64,000 nt of DNA from Liolophura sinensis. Lineage: Eukaryota > Mollusca > Polyplacophora > Chitonida > Chitonidae. Below the pieces are notes generated by a model. The model did not search any database, was not told the origin of the DNA, and saw only the letters and a program-made list of their open reading frames with translations. The stretch is from the NCBI RefSeq assembly GCF_032854445.1, contig NC_088298.1, positions 14,435,504-14,499,503 on the forward strand, written 5' to 3'. Of the stretch, positions 44,700 to 56,910 are shown piece by piece. The position numbers were made by a program, and so were the translations under genes. The stretch's first letter is position 1. Each line of letters begins with the position of its first letter.

Positions 44700-47624
44700 C
44701 TGATATATTTGCAGACATTGGAAAATCATACAGATTTGGTTTCACATGAACACTAACAGTTGCCTTCCGTATTCAGTGTCTGTCCAGAGCTTTTGTCCGT
44801 CCCTCTTTGTCCACATGAACATATATCTGTATAACGGTTTGGTCCCATCGATTCCTTCCTTCCTTCCTTCCCTGCTTGTCGATGAAGTGTTGCCTTCAAT
44901 TTGTATCAGAAGCACCAAAAAAAAAAAAAAATGTTCCCGTTGAAATGGTCGTTGTGGTTTGAAGAATTGCAAAGCATCTGAGCATATACTATAACTTCGT
45001 CTGTGGCCTATGATGATTGGTTGTCTTATTAAATGTGAATTCTGCAGCATAATTTGATGAAGGTCTCTCAGTGAATGACAAACCTTGCTAACAGTGCTAT
45101 TGATTTTTTTTTTGCAGTCATATTGTACATCCAACCCAGTTTCTTTCTTCTTTGTGCTATTCTTTTTACATGTATATTCATCCTGTTGTAAATTGCCTTT
45201 TTTTTTTGTTGTACTTTGCCCTTTTTAGTTGAACTCTATGGTCTTTTTTCACTTTTGAACTCCCTCTCTTTGTTCATAATAAGAGAGTAAGGCCTCACTT
45301 TCCCACCGCCATTTATTGTTGAACTCCGTTTCAAACATTTGTGATTTTATTTTGAAATCTAAGTGGTGACATGTGTAGTTTTGCTTTTGGGTGTACTTCT
45401 ATTTCAATACACACACTTTCTTTCCTGTCCCAGTCATATTGACACCAGTAAATAATAAATATTGGCTTGCCAGTCTGAACTGAGAACATCTAAGTCTAAT
45501 CAAAGTTTGGAGGATTTTGTGATTAATAAATTTTCCCCCCGAAAAATACAAGTGTTAGGGTATGATAATAATATTCTTTTTTGTTCTTTTAGGATGGTTT
45601 TTGTTTTTATGTCTTCCTAAGTTGAACAGAGTACAGTGAGGTTCCCTTTTGTTTTTTTCAACAGCCCATGTTGTTTGTGTTGCAGGAAATTAAGAGATGT
45701 ATTGCACATCATGCCTGATTTCATACTACATGTATGAAAGTGTTTGGTGAGAGGCAAACCTGTTTTCAGACTGGTTATAATACAGTACAGACAAACTTTA
45801 CACTTTACATTGTTGTTAGAGTATTGTAAGAACCAATGTTTATGTAAAGCTCGTTTTCATTCCTGCCAAGTTTGTGTAGGTGCTCAGTGGTTCCATTTGC
45901 TACTTTAATTTGACAAACTTAAACTGTGATTTAGAGTCGAGCTGATTTGATTGATCTTGCCCAGGCTGCCCGACATTATGATCGAAAGTTTAAAGGTAAA
46001 CGGTCATGGTACATGTGTGTTACTGAAGGATTGATTTTATCCAATAAGGATGCGATGTGGGTCTGTCTGATCTGGCTGGAAACATTCCTTTAGGATTGTT
46101 TTTCATTGAAGGATGATGTCTTCACGATTTTGTATATATATGGTAGTGTCGTGCCTTCAGTAACAGACCAGGCTACTGAAGCTTGATTGACGTTAAGACA
46201 GTACATGGAGGAAACCATTGCTGGTGCCCGGGACTGGATGATCAGATCTCTGCGATGCTTCTTCGCTAGGGAGAACGTTCTCAGAAATCATGCAGGGCCA
46301 CTGTTAGTGGTTAAATATTGACGTATTTAAGACAGGCCAGCACTATCCCTAATGCAGAATTCATCAATACTTAAACGGCTTCTTTGAGCACACATCTTGG
46401 TGAAGGAGAATTTAGACACTAATTTGTGGCACGATTGCTGAAGGGAACAGTGTATATTTGAAATAAGAAGGGCAAAACAAAACATGGCATTTCAGCGACG
46501 AAATTCAAGATGAAAATCCCTTCAGAAAAGGTGACTAGGAAAGCTTTGGAAAGTTAGTTTTGGTATCCTAGGGAGAGCAGAGTTGGATGAGGTGGGGGGG
46601 GGGGGGGACAGGCAGAGACTAAGCTTAAGGCATTCATCTTGACTGTGCCAGCACCTGTAAATTCTGCCTCGGTGGGAAAATTTTGAACAACCATTTGGAC
46701 TGAAGAAGACAGGCAACTCAGTTTAACTCAGGTACAAAGGTAAATGATAATGGATCAAACAGATGCACAAAGAAGCTCCAGGTAAGTTATCAGTCGTAGT
46801 CTATGTAGCCAGATTATGTGATAACGTAAACAAGGATGCTTTTGTGCTGATATACTTATCACAGGGATGAAGAGCACAGTATATGGTCCAATGGCTTTTG
46901 TGATTTTCCTTCTTTGTGAAGAGTGAGGCTCAATCTGGGAATTATTCTGTGTAATTAAGGGTTTTTAGAAGCAGGATCCAGAATCAACCTGTATGTACAT
47001 TAAGCCAGGCTTTATAACTTAATTTACAACAATGTTTGTATTGGTAATATTAAAGCACATCAGTAAAACTGTTCACACTGCAACTTGTTTAATTACTGAG
47101 ATGCATGTAAAGGATAGTATCTGATCTCACTGCATGGCCCAGAGAGTAACCTCTTGGGCAAGGTTCAATTCCTATTCTGGTCAAGCTAAAAACTTCAAAC
47201 TTGATGCTTCATCGATTTACATTGAGCAATTAAGCGATGGGTACTACATTTAGCTATGTACATAAGGCCTACAAGTACTAGTCTAAATTAGCTCTTATGT
47301 CTCTGTTGTTGGATGGGGCATCGTGTCACCATAGTAATCTGCATTGGTTAGCAACGTAGCAGCGCATTATGAATAATAGGGTACTGAATCGTTCAAGCTA
47401 CAATGAAGCCATGACATGTTGATGAGAAGTAGTAAATGTTGGAGCAAAGAAGCGATCAGATTCAAGACAAGGCATCTGCAGGGCATATAATTATGCTATC
47501 TAGGGATGACTGACCCTAAGACTTAATTCCGGCTCCTCTGAGATGGTATGGTTATAATCACTTCATTAAAACTTGATGTAAATAATCTAAAGCTTGTGTG
47601 CAGTCGTGTTTAAAGCAGGGTCAG
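44699..47624. other. Intron, unique sequence
   Basis: The 130-codon minus-strand frame (44742-45134) spans a poly-A run and low-complexity CTTCC repeat, lacks any recognisable domain and I do not call it. A G17 run is at 46593-46609. GCCCGACATTATGATCG (about 45967) is flanked by AG and GTAAAC but only ~31 nt long. A tRNA-like B box (GGTTCAATTCC) lies near 47162. Confidence 0.4.
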
Positions 47625-47965
47625 TATCATGAGACTAAAGTGTACATGTGTCGTGAGACTAAAGTGTACATTTATCATGAGACTAAAGTGTACATGTGTC
47701 GTGAGACTAAAGTGTACATGTGTCATGAGACTAAAGTGTACCTGTATCATGAGACTAAAGTGTACATGTGTCATGAGACTAAAGTGTACGTGTGTCATGA
47801 GACTAAAGTGTACATGTATCATGAGACTAAAGTGTACATGCATCAAGAGACTAAAGTGTACATGTATCATGAGACTAAAGGGTACATGTATCAAGAGACT
47901 AAAGTGTACATGTATCATGAGACTAAAGGGTAGATGTATCATGAGACTAAAGTGTACATGTATCA
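47625..47965. repeat. 24-bp tandem array, about 14 copies
   Basis: Unit ATGAGACTAAAGTGTACATG plus TRTC. Since 24 is a multiple of 3, all three frames of this strand and one opposite stay open (octapeptides HETKVYMC, MRLKCTCI and so on). No promoter, splice or start context supports translation. Confidence 0.98.
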
Positions 47966-48654
47966 GTTGTGTTTTTGAAAAGGCCTGCACAGTTAAGTAT
48001 AAATCTGTTCAGGCAAGAGAAAACAAAGAGAAAAGATTCTTGTACAATTTGCACAATTTTGAATTACACCTGTTCTATTAGTTTTGAGGATATTTTATTT
48101 CTTCTGCTTGATGCTTGGAAGTAAAGCTTGTTATAATGTGTGTGAGTTAAATATGGGCACCAGATTGTCAGAGCTCACTATGGAAACTTAATGGTAGGAG
48201 TGGATCGAATGAGCGACAGCTAAGTGGTGCTTTCTTGGATTAGTGCCTTTCTATCGCTAGGTCTCGAGTTCAATCCCCATTCTCAAACAGCAAATTTCAT
48301 GGATGCAGGAGCAACACTCTTGACAGCTATGTGACATCACATCACTTAGATGTCATCCACAAACTGGCCACCGTTTTTTACACCACATGAAATGATTTTT
48401 ATGGTGCACAAAATTTCTGAGAAAAGTAAGAGAAAATGGTTGTGGTACAGTTTTGTACTTCGCTTTAAGTGGAAATGACTTTGTCACTTCATTCATGTTC
48501 ACTTAAATTCTCTCTCGGTTTAAGCATGTTTTTGTCACAATATGGCAGCAATATACTGCTGGATTCATGTGAAGTTGTATAATCATTCATTCGTTCATCT
48601 GAGTAATTCCTATAAACCATTTCGCAGCAAGTTATTGGAATTCTCACAAAAGCT
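47966..48654. other. Intron with a tRNA-like SINE head
   Basis: 48205-48290 has GCGACAGCTAAGTGGTGC and, 48 bases on, CTCGAGTTCAATCCCC, a good B box. Spacing is longer than in a tRNA (an extra ~10-15 bases), so a SINE head rather than a tRNA gene. Otherwise unique. Confidence 0.4.
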
Positions 48655-48814
48655 GTTACTGTAATTCTTTTTCGCATGTTTGCAAGGTGTGTATTCAAGC
48701 ATATTGTTCTGTGTAGACTGATAAAATTTTGCGCAGCCCTGAAATTGGCCAATCCAACATAAATTGCGCTGAAGATGCACTTTCATATGGAAAAGGGTTT
48801 AGGAATTACAGTAA
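48655..48814 (+). mobile_element. MITE-1 copy, best ends
   Basis: Perfect terminal inverted repeat TTACTGTAATTC (48656 region) and GAATTACAGTAA. Inside: TTTGCAAGGTGTGTATTCAAG, GTGTAGACTGATAAAATTTTG, GCCCTGAAATTGGCCAATCC. Non-coding, 160 bp. Confidence 0.88.
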
Positions 48815-49430
48815 ATATTATACACAGAAAATAACAGAATCACTGAGCAAGACCTCAGCAAAAGATTTGAGCAGGGGTGTTGTGTGGAATTGCTACAGTA
48901 GAAAATAGAATTGGCAAAGCAGCTGATCAGAGACTAACATAACATGGCTTGCTCTTTGAGCAGAGGTGCTGACTGAGGATTCATAACCCCTCTTGTGGGA
49001 TAGTGCAGGGTTTGAAATAAGACCTGATAGGAGAGTGTTTCTGGTGATAAGATTATCAGCATCTTGTTACGATTACCTAGTCTTGTAGAGCCCTTTTTGC
49101 ACACTTTCTGATTTTTCATTTCTTCGTGCCATTTTATACTGGGATAGACGACACTGCCCTTTGGGCGAACATTGATTCAGTGTTGTGTAGCCATATACCC
49201 ATTCTTTTGGGAGCAATCATGCTGGCCGATGGCCGAAATGCCGTCTAACCTCATTTCAGCAGTATATTGGCTTTCAGCTTGCATCAAGCCACAGTAGAAC
49301 TATAGGCTCTGTCAGCATCATCGGCAATATAGCTTCCCATTGATTTGCTGTTTCAGACTTTCTGCCGGGTAGCTGTGCCCACTTCACATGCTTGGGTATT
49401 TTGGAAGCTCTGTCACTGACTACTGAATTT

Positions 49431-49785
49431 TCAGACATTGCTTTAGTCAGGAAGGTAACAATTTGTACATTAAAGTTTTGGACACAAGCAACTAAGCTGG
49501 CGAAGATAAATCTTAATTTTCAGACATTGCTTTAGTCAGGAAGGTAACAATTTGTACATTAAAGTTTTGGACACAAACAACTAAGCTCATGAAGATATAT
49601 CTTAATTTTCAGACATTGCTTTAGTCAGGAAGGTAACAATTTGTACATTAAAGTTTTGGACACAAACAACTAAGCTCATGGAGATATATCTTAATTTTTA
49701 GACATTGCTTTAGTCAGGAAGGTAACAATTTGTACATTAAAGTTTTAGACACAAGCAACTAAGCTCATGAAGATACATCTTTGAA
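49431..49785. repeat. 89-bp tandem repeat, four copies
   Basis: Copies start at 49431, 49520, 49609 and 49698. Each holds CAGACATTGCTTTAGTCAGG, AAGGTAACAATTTGTACATT and ACACAARCAACTAAGCTC. The acceptor-like TTTTCAGACATTG is part of the repeat. Confidence 0.96.
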
Positions 49786-50984
49786 TAAGCTGAAGGTCGA
49801 TTTGCTGAAGCTGATTTTAATCTTTCTTCAGTCCTACCTCGAAGATCTCAGAGGGATTGAATGTGTGTTAATGTGAATGTGTCTCTTTCAGTATTTTATG
49901 CTCACCCCTGTGGCTCAGGTTCAAACAGATCCCCTCTGCCGATTAATTAATATCAACTTTAATTGTTGTCTTCCAAGTGAACCATTTCTGACAAAACTAA
50001 AGTTGACGGCTTCAGCAGAAAATGAACATGTAAATATATATTACCTATATACTGAAACATTTCCTATTGCTTCTTTATTCTTTAACATAAATTAATATTA
50101 TAACCTGTTGTTAGTTGGGGGCCGTTTGCATATATACCTATTAAATAGAGATGACCTTTCAAACAACATCAAGTGTGTCATGCAATGCAGGGGCTGGTAC
50201 ATTTACCTCCTCAAGCAATATCGTTTCATGCTGTTTATGTCTACAAATAAAATTACTTGAGTTTTTTGACTTGTTAAATTGATTTTGCTTCATGATTTAT
50301 CGAAATTTCCTTCAGTGATAAAAGTGTTCCCACAGTTTATGGATATCACTTTTGTTTATTACATTTTATACATTTATATTTTATGAAAATTTTACTGTGG
50401 CATTGCAAATAATCATTTGTTTCAAGAATCTGAGCTCAGCAGCATGACATCATAATACATTTACAGTTAACTTTTACATTTCTACGTCACAGAAGAATAA
50501 GACAGGACGTGCCTAGGTCAACAGGTGTGGCCTATAATCTTGCTGTTGATTGGTCTAAAATGCATGGCCTCCGTGGAGGGAGTAACACCGAATGGCAGCA
50601 TGAAATATGCAGTGTTTGCTATATTTTCTTCATTGTATTGGGTAGAATAGACTTTAAGACCTTCTTGTAGGGGTTTGTTGTGTAACCTGATACTGTTGAA
50701 GCCTGTTTCGTAGCAAGTCAAATTACCTCGAATGCGCAAGTTCAGCGGTATCAGGTTACAGAACAAACACCGCTTTGGCGGTGTTCAATTCTTGAACTTA
50801 AATATATTATAAAAATTTATGTAGGTGTGTTGTGTGGAAAGCACAATTGTCTTTAAACTATTAAACTATTGTCTTTAAAGGATTAAACTATTCGCATTTC
50901 AAGTCTTCGATCCGCAATAAAATGCTCACGTGTGTAGCAAAGGAATACTGATAAACTGCAGAATGAGTTAAGAAATTAAAGCAG
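49786..50984. other. Intron, unique sequence
   Basis: Short direct repeats (TTAAACTATTGTCTTTAAA at 50858) only. Confidence 0.45.
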
Positions 50985-51215
50985 ATGGACATACGTATGA
51001 CATGCAATGAGAGCGAAGGCATGGAGATAGATATGCAGACAGGCAGACTAACTTATGAAGACAACCAAGCTTACAGATGGCATGTAAGCAGACAGACACA
51101 CTTATACAGAGGGATATGCAAAAAGACATGTTGATCTTTGAATACAGATACAGGCATTCTAATGACATGCAAGCAAACAGACAGACAGACAAGCAATCTG
51201 ACAGACATAGAGCTG
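50985..51215. repeat. Degenerate (GACA/GCAGACAG)n region
   Basis: Repeated GCAGACAG, ACAGACAGACAG and ATGCAAGCA-type blocks interrupted by unique bases. Frames of 71-74 codons over it are spurious. Confidence 0.7.
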
Positions 51216-51636
51216 ACAGTAGAATGCCACATACAACAGCATTTCTGCGTACACATCGACAAGGGGGAGTGTTTCTTATCGGGTGTCAGTAGGTGCTGAT
51301 CAGATAGGCTGTCCTGTACGTCCTTCCTGGATTATTGATTGCTTTGGCCTATACCAGGGTATAACCAAGGGCTAGCGCAAGATTCTCCTATCCTTCTAAT
51401 TAGTGCAACATGTATGTGTTTACTCTCTGCTGCGGTGATTTTGTTTTTGCAAGGTATCATCCTGTTCTGTAACGCACTTGAGGTAAAAACCGAAAACACT
51501 GAATCCCTTAAATTTCACTGCAGTAGACATTCGTAGATCCTAATAGTGTTACCAGTATTTGAGATTTACACACTTCCTGATGTTAAAATTGAAAAGTACA
51601 GGTCCATCATTTCAATCTGTGCTACACATACATGTA

Positions 51637-51752
51637 CTGTAGTTTTTAACCCAACTAATGTAGTTTGTCTTAAAAATGAAAATTAAAAATGTGCATAAAT
51701 TGTGCTGAAAGCTTCTCTTTCGTATGCGAAAAGGTTGAGGAATTAGGGTAAC
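51637..51752 (+). mobile_element. MITE-1 copy, internally deleted
   Basis: The right half is clear: TTTGTCTTAAAAATGAAAATT, GTGCATAAATTGTGCTGAAAGC, CGTATGCGAAAAGGTTGAGG, AATTAGGGTAACTA. The left end keeps only TACTGTAGTTTTTAACCC. Confidence 0.8.
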
Positions 51753-53983
51753 TAAAATCCATAGCACCATAGATTGCAGTATCTTCCCAACACTAGCTCT
51801 TACTCCTAACAGTGTTTATCAGTATTTGATCTTGGTTAAAATTTAGCCTAGATTCATCACTTCAGTGTGTTCTCTTAATATATGCATGTGCCTTAATTAT
51901 TAAGAGTGTACAAATGACAAAGCTGTTTATAATTAAAGCACCATTCATTGGCATCTGCTATTAATCTGCTAAATTCTGTCAAGGTGCTCAATTGAATTTG
52001 AGTTAAAGTGAATTGCCTATCCCCTTGTTTTATTTCATTCAATGAATTGTGTACATATAAGGGGATAATGTTGTGTAAAATGTTTTTCCTTTATCTTAAA
52101 TACATAAACTGTGAAGGTACAGTTGTGTGTATATAGTGTGCATGCTATTGAAACAGCATTTAGGTGATAAATATCTGATTTTCACAGAACAATATATTTA
52201 CACCTGCAGGCAGTGACCTGGCTGTTACCTAGCTGCTCTCTTTGAAGTATGTCATTTTCCAGTTAATAGTGGAGATTATCCTAAATCCTGAACAGGTGGT
52301 GTGGATAATTTGACAACCGACTAATTTCTCAGTCACATGCTCCTATTGTTGCCTGCAATATGCAAAACCCTGGAGGCATTCCCGATATGCCTGCAGATTG
52401 TACCCAGAATTCTTCTCATTGGACTACACGTGTGATAACACATCAGCTATTGTGTACATGTAGCTCCAATTCTGGACACAGATGCACATTTCTTAATGTA
52501 CATGGACTTTCACACATGCATTGTACGCATTATGTTGGTTCATTACTCAAATGTGATTAACTTTGCCAGGCCATAAACTAATTGAATTTTACTTACCAAA
52601 TTAGGGTCAAGATGCCTCTGAATTCCTGCTACTTTCTGTTGTTGTCTCGAGTAGCATGTTTACTGTAACAGCCAGTAGGTTCTTTAATGTATCTAGATGT
52701 GCCCCAAGATAAACTAAATTTAAGGATGGCAAAATGGCAAAATTTCCTGTATTAAGTAGATATTGATTTGACAAAAACTGAAACTGAATATTTTTTGGTA
52801 GGCTCAAGCTGATGTAACTACATGTAGGTGTAATTCTGTAATATGTAGTTCTGTATGTAAAAGAAATACCATTACTTCGTCTAGCTATTGGGCAAGAAGC
52901 AGCGAATGGAGGTTTGTAAGTTGAGCAAGTGTTGATTTTTGAGTTGCTCAACATTGTGCATGCATAATTAGCATTTCATAAGGCAGAATGAATGATTATG
53001 ACTTAACACCATGTGGGTGTGTTGGTGACATAAAGTTGCAGTTAGGTAAGAAAAGAACAGGGAGTTAACCTGTTGCTCTGATTTAAACATGTATCTTGTT
53101 GTATCCAGAAGATTGAATTGAAGAAAATGAACAGGAAATTCCTGATTAACTTCTGTGTAATCAGGAAATCATATTTATGAATGCATGCGGTGATTTTGGA
53201 CAGCAACATATAATGGAAGGTTTCGAAATTCAAGATGGGCTGATTTTTCTTTCCTCAGCATGATATATGCACAGCATTTCATTATTGCATAGAATTAGGT
53301 AAAAAAAGAACAGGAAGTTTTGTTAGGATTATTTCTATTCTCATGTCTGTAGTTTTTCTGAAAAATATTCAGTTGTAAAAGTTTCTTGTCAACCATTAAA
53401 AGTTTTCACTCTGTATAAATATATGAAACTATAAATAATAGATGCGTGAGTGTCCACATATGATTTGTTGTTGTTGTTGCTGTCTTGTTCAGCTTCTTTA
53501 ATTGTCATCTAAATCTGTCATTTCTCTGTGGCATCAGGGTCTCAGATGGTTAGTCAATTTGCCGAGTATAATTTTTAATTAATCTCGATTTAAGGAATTA
53601 GTGGCCAATTTTGAAAGTGTCATGTGGTCAATTAACTGATTGAAAGATGGAAACAGATATTCTGGGAAATGTGCTGCCTGGGAGTTGGTTGGGAAGGAAG
53701 AGGGGTGGGGGAGGTGGTACAGATATAAGGTTTGTGTATCACAACAGAATTACATGTATTTAGCCTATAAGTATCAATACCATGGTATCCATCTCCCCTC
53801 CCCCCCCCTCCTTTTTAGTCCCCCCCTCCCTTTTAGCCCCCCCCCCCTTACCCCCTGATTAAAAAAGGTGTGCCGCAGTATTCCTGTGGTTAATATTATC
53901 AGTGAAATTGATCCGCACATACACCATGCATGTCATCATTCCATACACGGCAGCTGCATCAGTTTGCACTGCTTTCAGACGCA
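51753..53983. other. Intron, unique sequence
   Basis: C-rich runs at 53797-53856. The 115-codon frame on the minus strand (52607-52954) has no recognisable domain and sits in AT-rich sequence. Confidence 0.4.
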
Positions 53984-54105
53984 GTTGCCTTGGAAACGAG
54001 AGTCATCCAATCAGTGGGGGTTTGGCATAATTAGGCTGGCATGGCAGTAGCCAATGACAGCAGGCCTTACAGGCATGTGGGTGGAGAGCTGGTAGTATTT
54101 AAAAG
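53984..54105 (+). promoter_or_regulatory. Candidate internal Pol II promoter
   Basis: In order: GTTGCCTTGGAAAC (RFX-like, 53984-53997), CCAATCAG (54007-54014), CCAATGACAG (54051-54060) and TATTTAAAAG (54096-54105). About 35 bases after the start of the last lies TCAGTG (54129-54134), a good initiator. Spacing matches a TATA plus CCAAT promoter on the + strand. Motif evidence only. Confidence 0.4.
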
Positions 54106-54130
54106 CAGATCAAATACAGGGAGTTGTATC

Positions 54131-54371
54131 AGTGAAGGGTGGTGTGAGAGGCGAACAGTAATGATGCAGCATGACTGTGTGTATGACAGGCGCAGTTCAC
54201 ACAACAGGCAGCCTCTAGCATCTAGGTGGGGCCATACAGGTATGCATGTACCTTCTTCTTAGGCTACATCACCACCGAGGAATGATCTTGTTTTTGCCTT
54301 GCTTCATTGCACCTGAGAGTGGTCCTTATTAACACATTCTGGTATCTGAAGGGAGACTGATCACTGCCAAG
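54131..54371 (+). other. Candidate first exon from the internal promoter
   Basis: It would run from the initiator A at 54131 to a strong donor, CCAAG|GTATGT (GT at 54372). It includes a 33-codon open frame from ATG 54161 to the stop at 54260-54262 that resembles no protein I know, so the exon is probably 5' UTR. It shares strand with hyccin and lies after exon B. It might give an N-truncated hyccin transcript, a nested gene or a noncoding RNA. Confidence 0.3.
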
Positions 54372-55827
54372 GTATGTTTGTAAAATTGCATTTTGTTTTT
54401 AAATTAAGTAGTGTGTTGTTTTTTCAAGGTCCTTAACTCGTTCATGTATTGAAATGAAAGACTGTGAATATCTACCAATTAAGATTAAGATTTTGTAAAA
54501 TTTTGTGTTTCTAGAAATACAGATATTACCTTTTCCATGTTTCTTTTATCACTTTCCAAGCTAGTGATTTTTAGTCACTACTTAACAAGACACAAAGCTT
54601 GTATTAAAGCTTATTTGCTCAGTTTTGTGCTTTTATACATGTATATATTGTAAGGTGTTTTACCAGTAACGTACCTATACAAAAGCAGATGCATGTGATT
54701 GGGGATTTGGGTTTTTTTGGGGGTTTTTTTTATAGAAAATTTAGATGATACTAGAAAAAGTTAAAGCTAGAATACATTAGGCTTGTAAAGGACATGAATG
54801 CATGTCTACCCACAGCTTGAAGACTGTATTAATGTACATACATGTATATTAGTCATTTGAGTGCCAAATGTTTTCTTATTCTAGACATGTTGCTTATTAG
54901 TTTTTACTTAATTTTGCTCTAACCAGCCTACTACATGTAGGTGCCATTTTAGAACTTGTCACAAACACTAAATACGGAATAAATTCCCGGTTGTTGTAAA
55001 AATGTGAAGGTGCAGTTTCTCGTTGTGACAAGAAGCTGTGTTGGTCGTTCTGTCTGTTTGTCAATGGTTCTAGTCTTGTGGTGGGTTAAATTTTGGACAT
55101 CCTACCTTTTAACATTTTGGCCTCAATACAAGAGGACTTTTTTTATGAGATATAGCAGATGTTGCCAATTTTTTGCTTGTATGTACGCATGTATGTTTGA
55201 CCAATAGCCAACTATCAGCTCTCACATTACGGCTAAAACACTTCAGAGTTATAGACCTCATAATTATCAAACTGCTCTCACTGTGGGTCTTATCGAGATC
55301 GAATGAGCAGTCTAGATATGTGAATATGATCACATCTGGATTGGCCAGTTGAGTTCCTGAATATTTATGAAGTGTTAGACAGAAGCTGTGATTAATTACC
55401 CTTCTAGAGGTGTTAAATCATCACACCTTAAGCCACCTGGTGTGACCTTGATGGCAATTATAAAGTCACCTGGATCACCACCTGGATCACCATACCTTTG
55501 TAAGGTTAATTACATTGCTTCCCTGGATGCCAGTTATGCATACTTACCACCTAATTGCCTTCTCAACCTGTCAAGAACAATACCACAATTTAATTTGTTA
55601 AGAATAAGCAGAAAACATTAACCACTTTTGAGTTATCACTTAAATATTGGAAATAGCTGTTAGCCTTCATGATCCAGGTATACATGTATGTTTCCATTTG
55701 TATGATAAATTTTGAGGTTTTTCCAGGTGATATGTGCAATGCTACCGAACTTTGCAAAGTCAAAAAAGGTTTGATTTCTAGGACCCAGAAATAACCTGTA
55801 ACTTTCAAATTTTTAATTAAGTCGGAG
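54372..55827. other. Intron, unique sequence
   Basis: No element recognised. Confidence 0.45.
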
Positions 55828-55975
55828 TACGAGGGAAGGTCTGCCAGCAACCTCCAGATGGTCGTGGGTCTCCCCTAGGCCCTGCCCGGTTTCAACCACA
55901 ATACTGCGTGGCCAGTATTATATATGTTCTAAAGTACAGTGTAAAATAACAATCAAATACATAGATAAAGAAAGA
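55828..55975 (+). mobile_element. SINE family A, 5'-truncated, diverged
   Basis: GGAAGGTCTGCCAGCAACCTC, CCTGCCCGGTTTCAACCAC, GTGGCCAGTATTATATATG, AAAGTACAGTGTAAAATAACAATC and a decayed tail. Confidence 0.87.
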
Positions 55976-56429
55976 ATATTAATCAGAAATTGCCTTGAGC
56001 AAGCAGCCACTGTGTATCTGTCCAAAGCACATGTAAAGCATGCTTATACGTTCATGATTACATTGACAAAGCCCTAAGAATAACCTGCAGTATCTGGAAT
56101 TGATCTCAGTACCTCTCAGATTAAACTGTGCAGTGGTCGTCATTGACAAGGCGTTTTGATTCCCTTCAGCAGAGCTCTTTTCGTTTCGCAGGCTTTATGT
56201 CATTGACCATTCTTTTAGTTATGCAGTCCCCTTCACCATGTCCAGAACATCTGTCGTGTGTTTGGAGAACTGCACTACTTTTTGAAATCTCCTGTTGAAT
56301 CATTCCATGCTTGTCTGAAGAATAAATCCTTCAAATCCCTTGTATGCCTGCCTTAGCTGATGGCACGAGTCCAGTGATGCTATACATGCAGGTTTCTTGC
56401 ACTCATTGGATTTGCCGGTGTACGGGAGC
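55976..56429. other. Intron, unique sequence
   Basis: Nothing recognised. Confidence 0.45.
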
Positions 56430-56910
56430 TTTCTCTTTTTTTTTTTAATTCAGTGGATGAATTCTTTTGTTTTCCATCTTTCAGTTAATTTTAAATTATT
56501 TGGAGGTCTGTGGTGTATATAACATACCCCGAATGACATAAAAAGTCAACCGCAATAGAGCATTTTTGGAGGCAAATAAATGTCACGAGATATTACTTTT
56601 GGTGCTAAAATTTATATTTTCCCAGATGGATATCATCCTACCTTCTGAACACCTCTCAAAGCACTTTTCTAAAATCATTAGAACTCCCCTTTTTGCACGC
56701 ATATTGGATATGTGCAAAAGCTTTTGTTTTTTTCAATCTATGGATGAATTCTTCATTAATTTGAAAGTATTTGAAGGGTCCTTGGTATATGTTACGAAAA
56801 AAAAAGCTTATCTACATTATAAATAAATTTGGTCTTGTTCTTATATTATAAAAATTCAATGCAGTAGCAGTAGCCTTGTGCAGTTATGTTTTGTAGCGTT
56901 TTGAAAGTTT
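56430..56910. repeat. Diverged repeat R, partly duplicated in place
   Basis: GTGGATGAATTCTTTTGTTTTC (56453) and ATGGATGAATTCTTCATTAAT (56741) start similar stretches followed by TTGGAGGTCTGTGGTGTATAT / TTGAAGGGTCCTTGGTATAT. The part 56545-56690 (GCATTTTTGGAGGC, CACGAGATATTACTTTTGG, CTCTCAAAGCACTTTTC) is related to 62262-62400. The 86-codon frame at 56566 lies inside the repeat and is not called. Confidence 0.55.

Noticed and set aside
44742-45134. 130-codon minus-strand open frame, among the longest in the window
   Set aside because: It crosses poly-A and CTTCC low-complexity runs, has no recognisable domain or splice context, and reads as a chance frame.
45930-45990. Short exon-like segment between TTGCCCAG and GTAAAC
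   Set aside because: Only ~31 nt, peptide matches nothing, and it does not fit the expected hyccin continuation.
48205-48290. tRNA gene suggested by a good B box
   Set aside because: A-to-B spacing and the missing acceptor-stem pairing do not fit a functional tRNA; more likely a SINE head.
52607-52954. 115-codon minus-strand frame
   Set aside because: No domain, no flanking splice sites of note, AT-rich composition like the rest of the intron.
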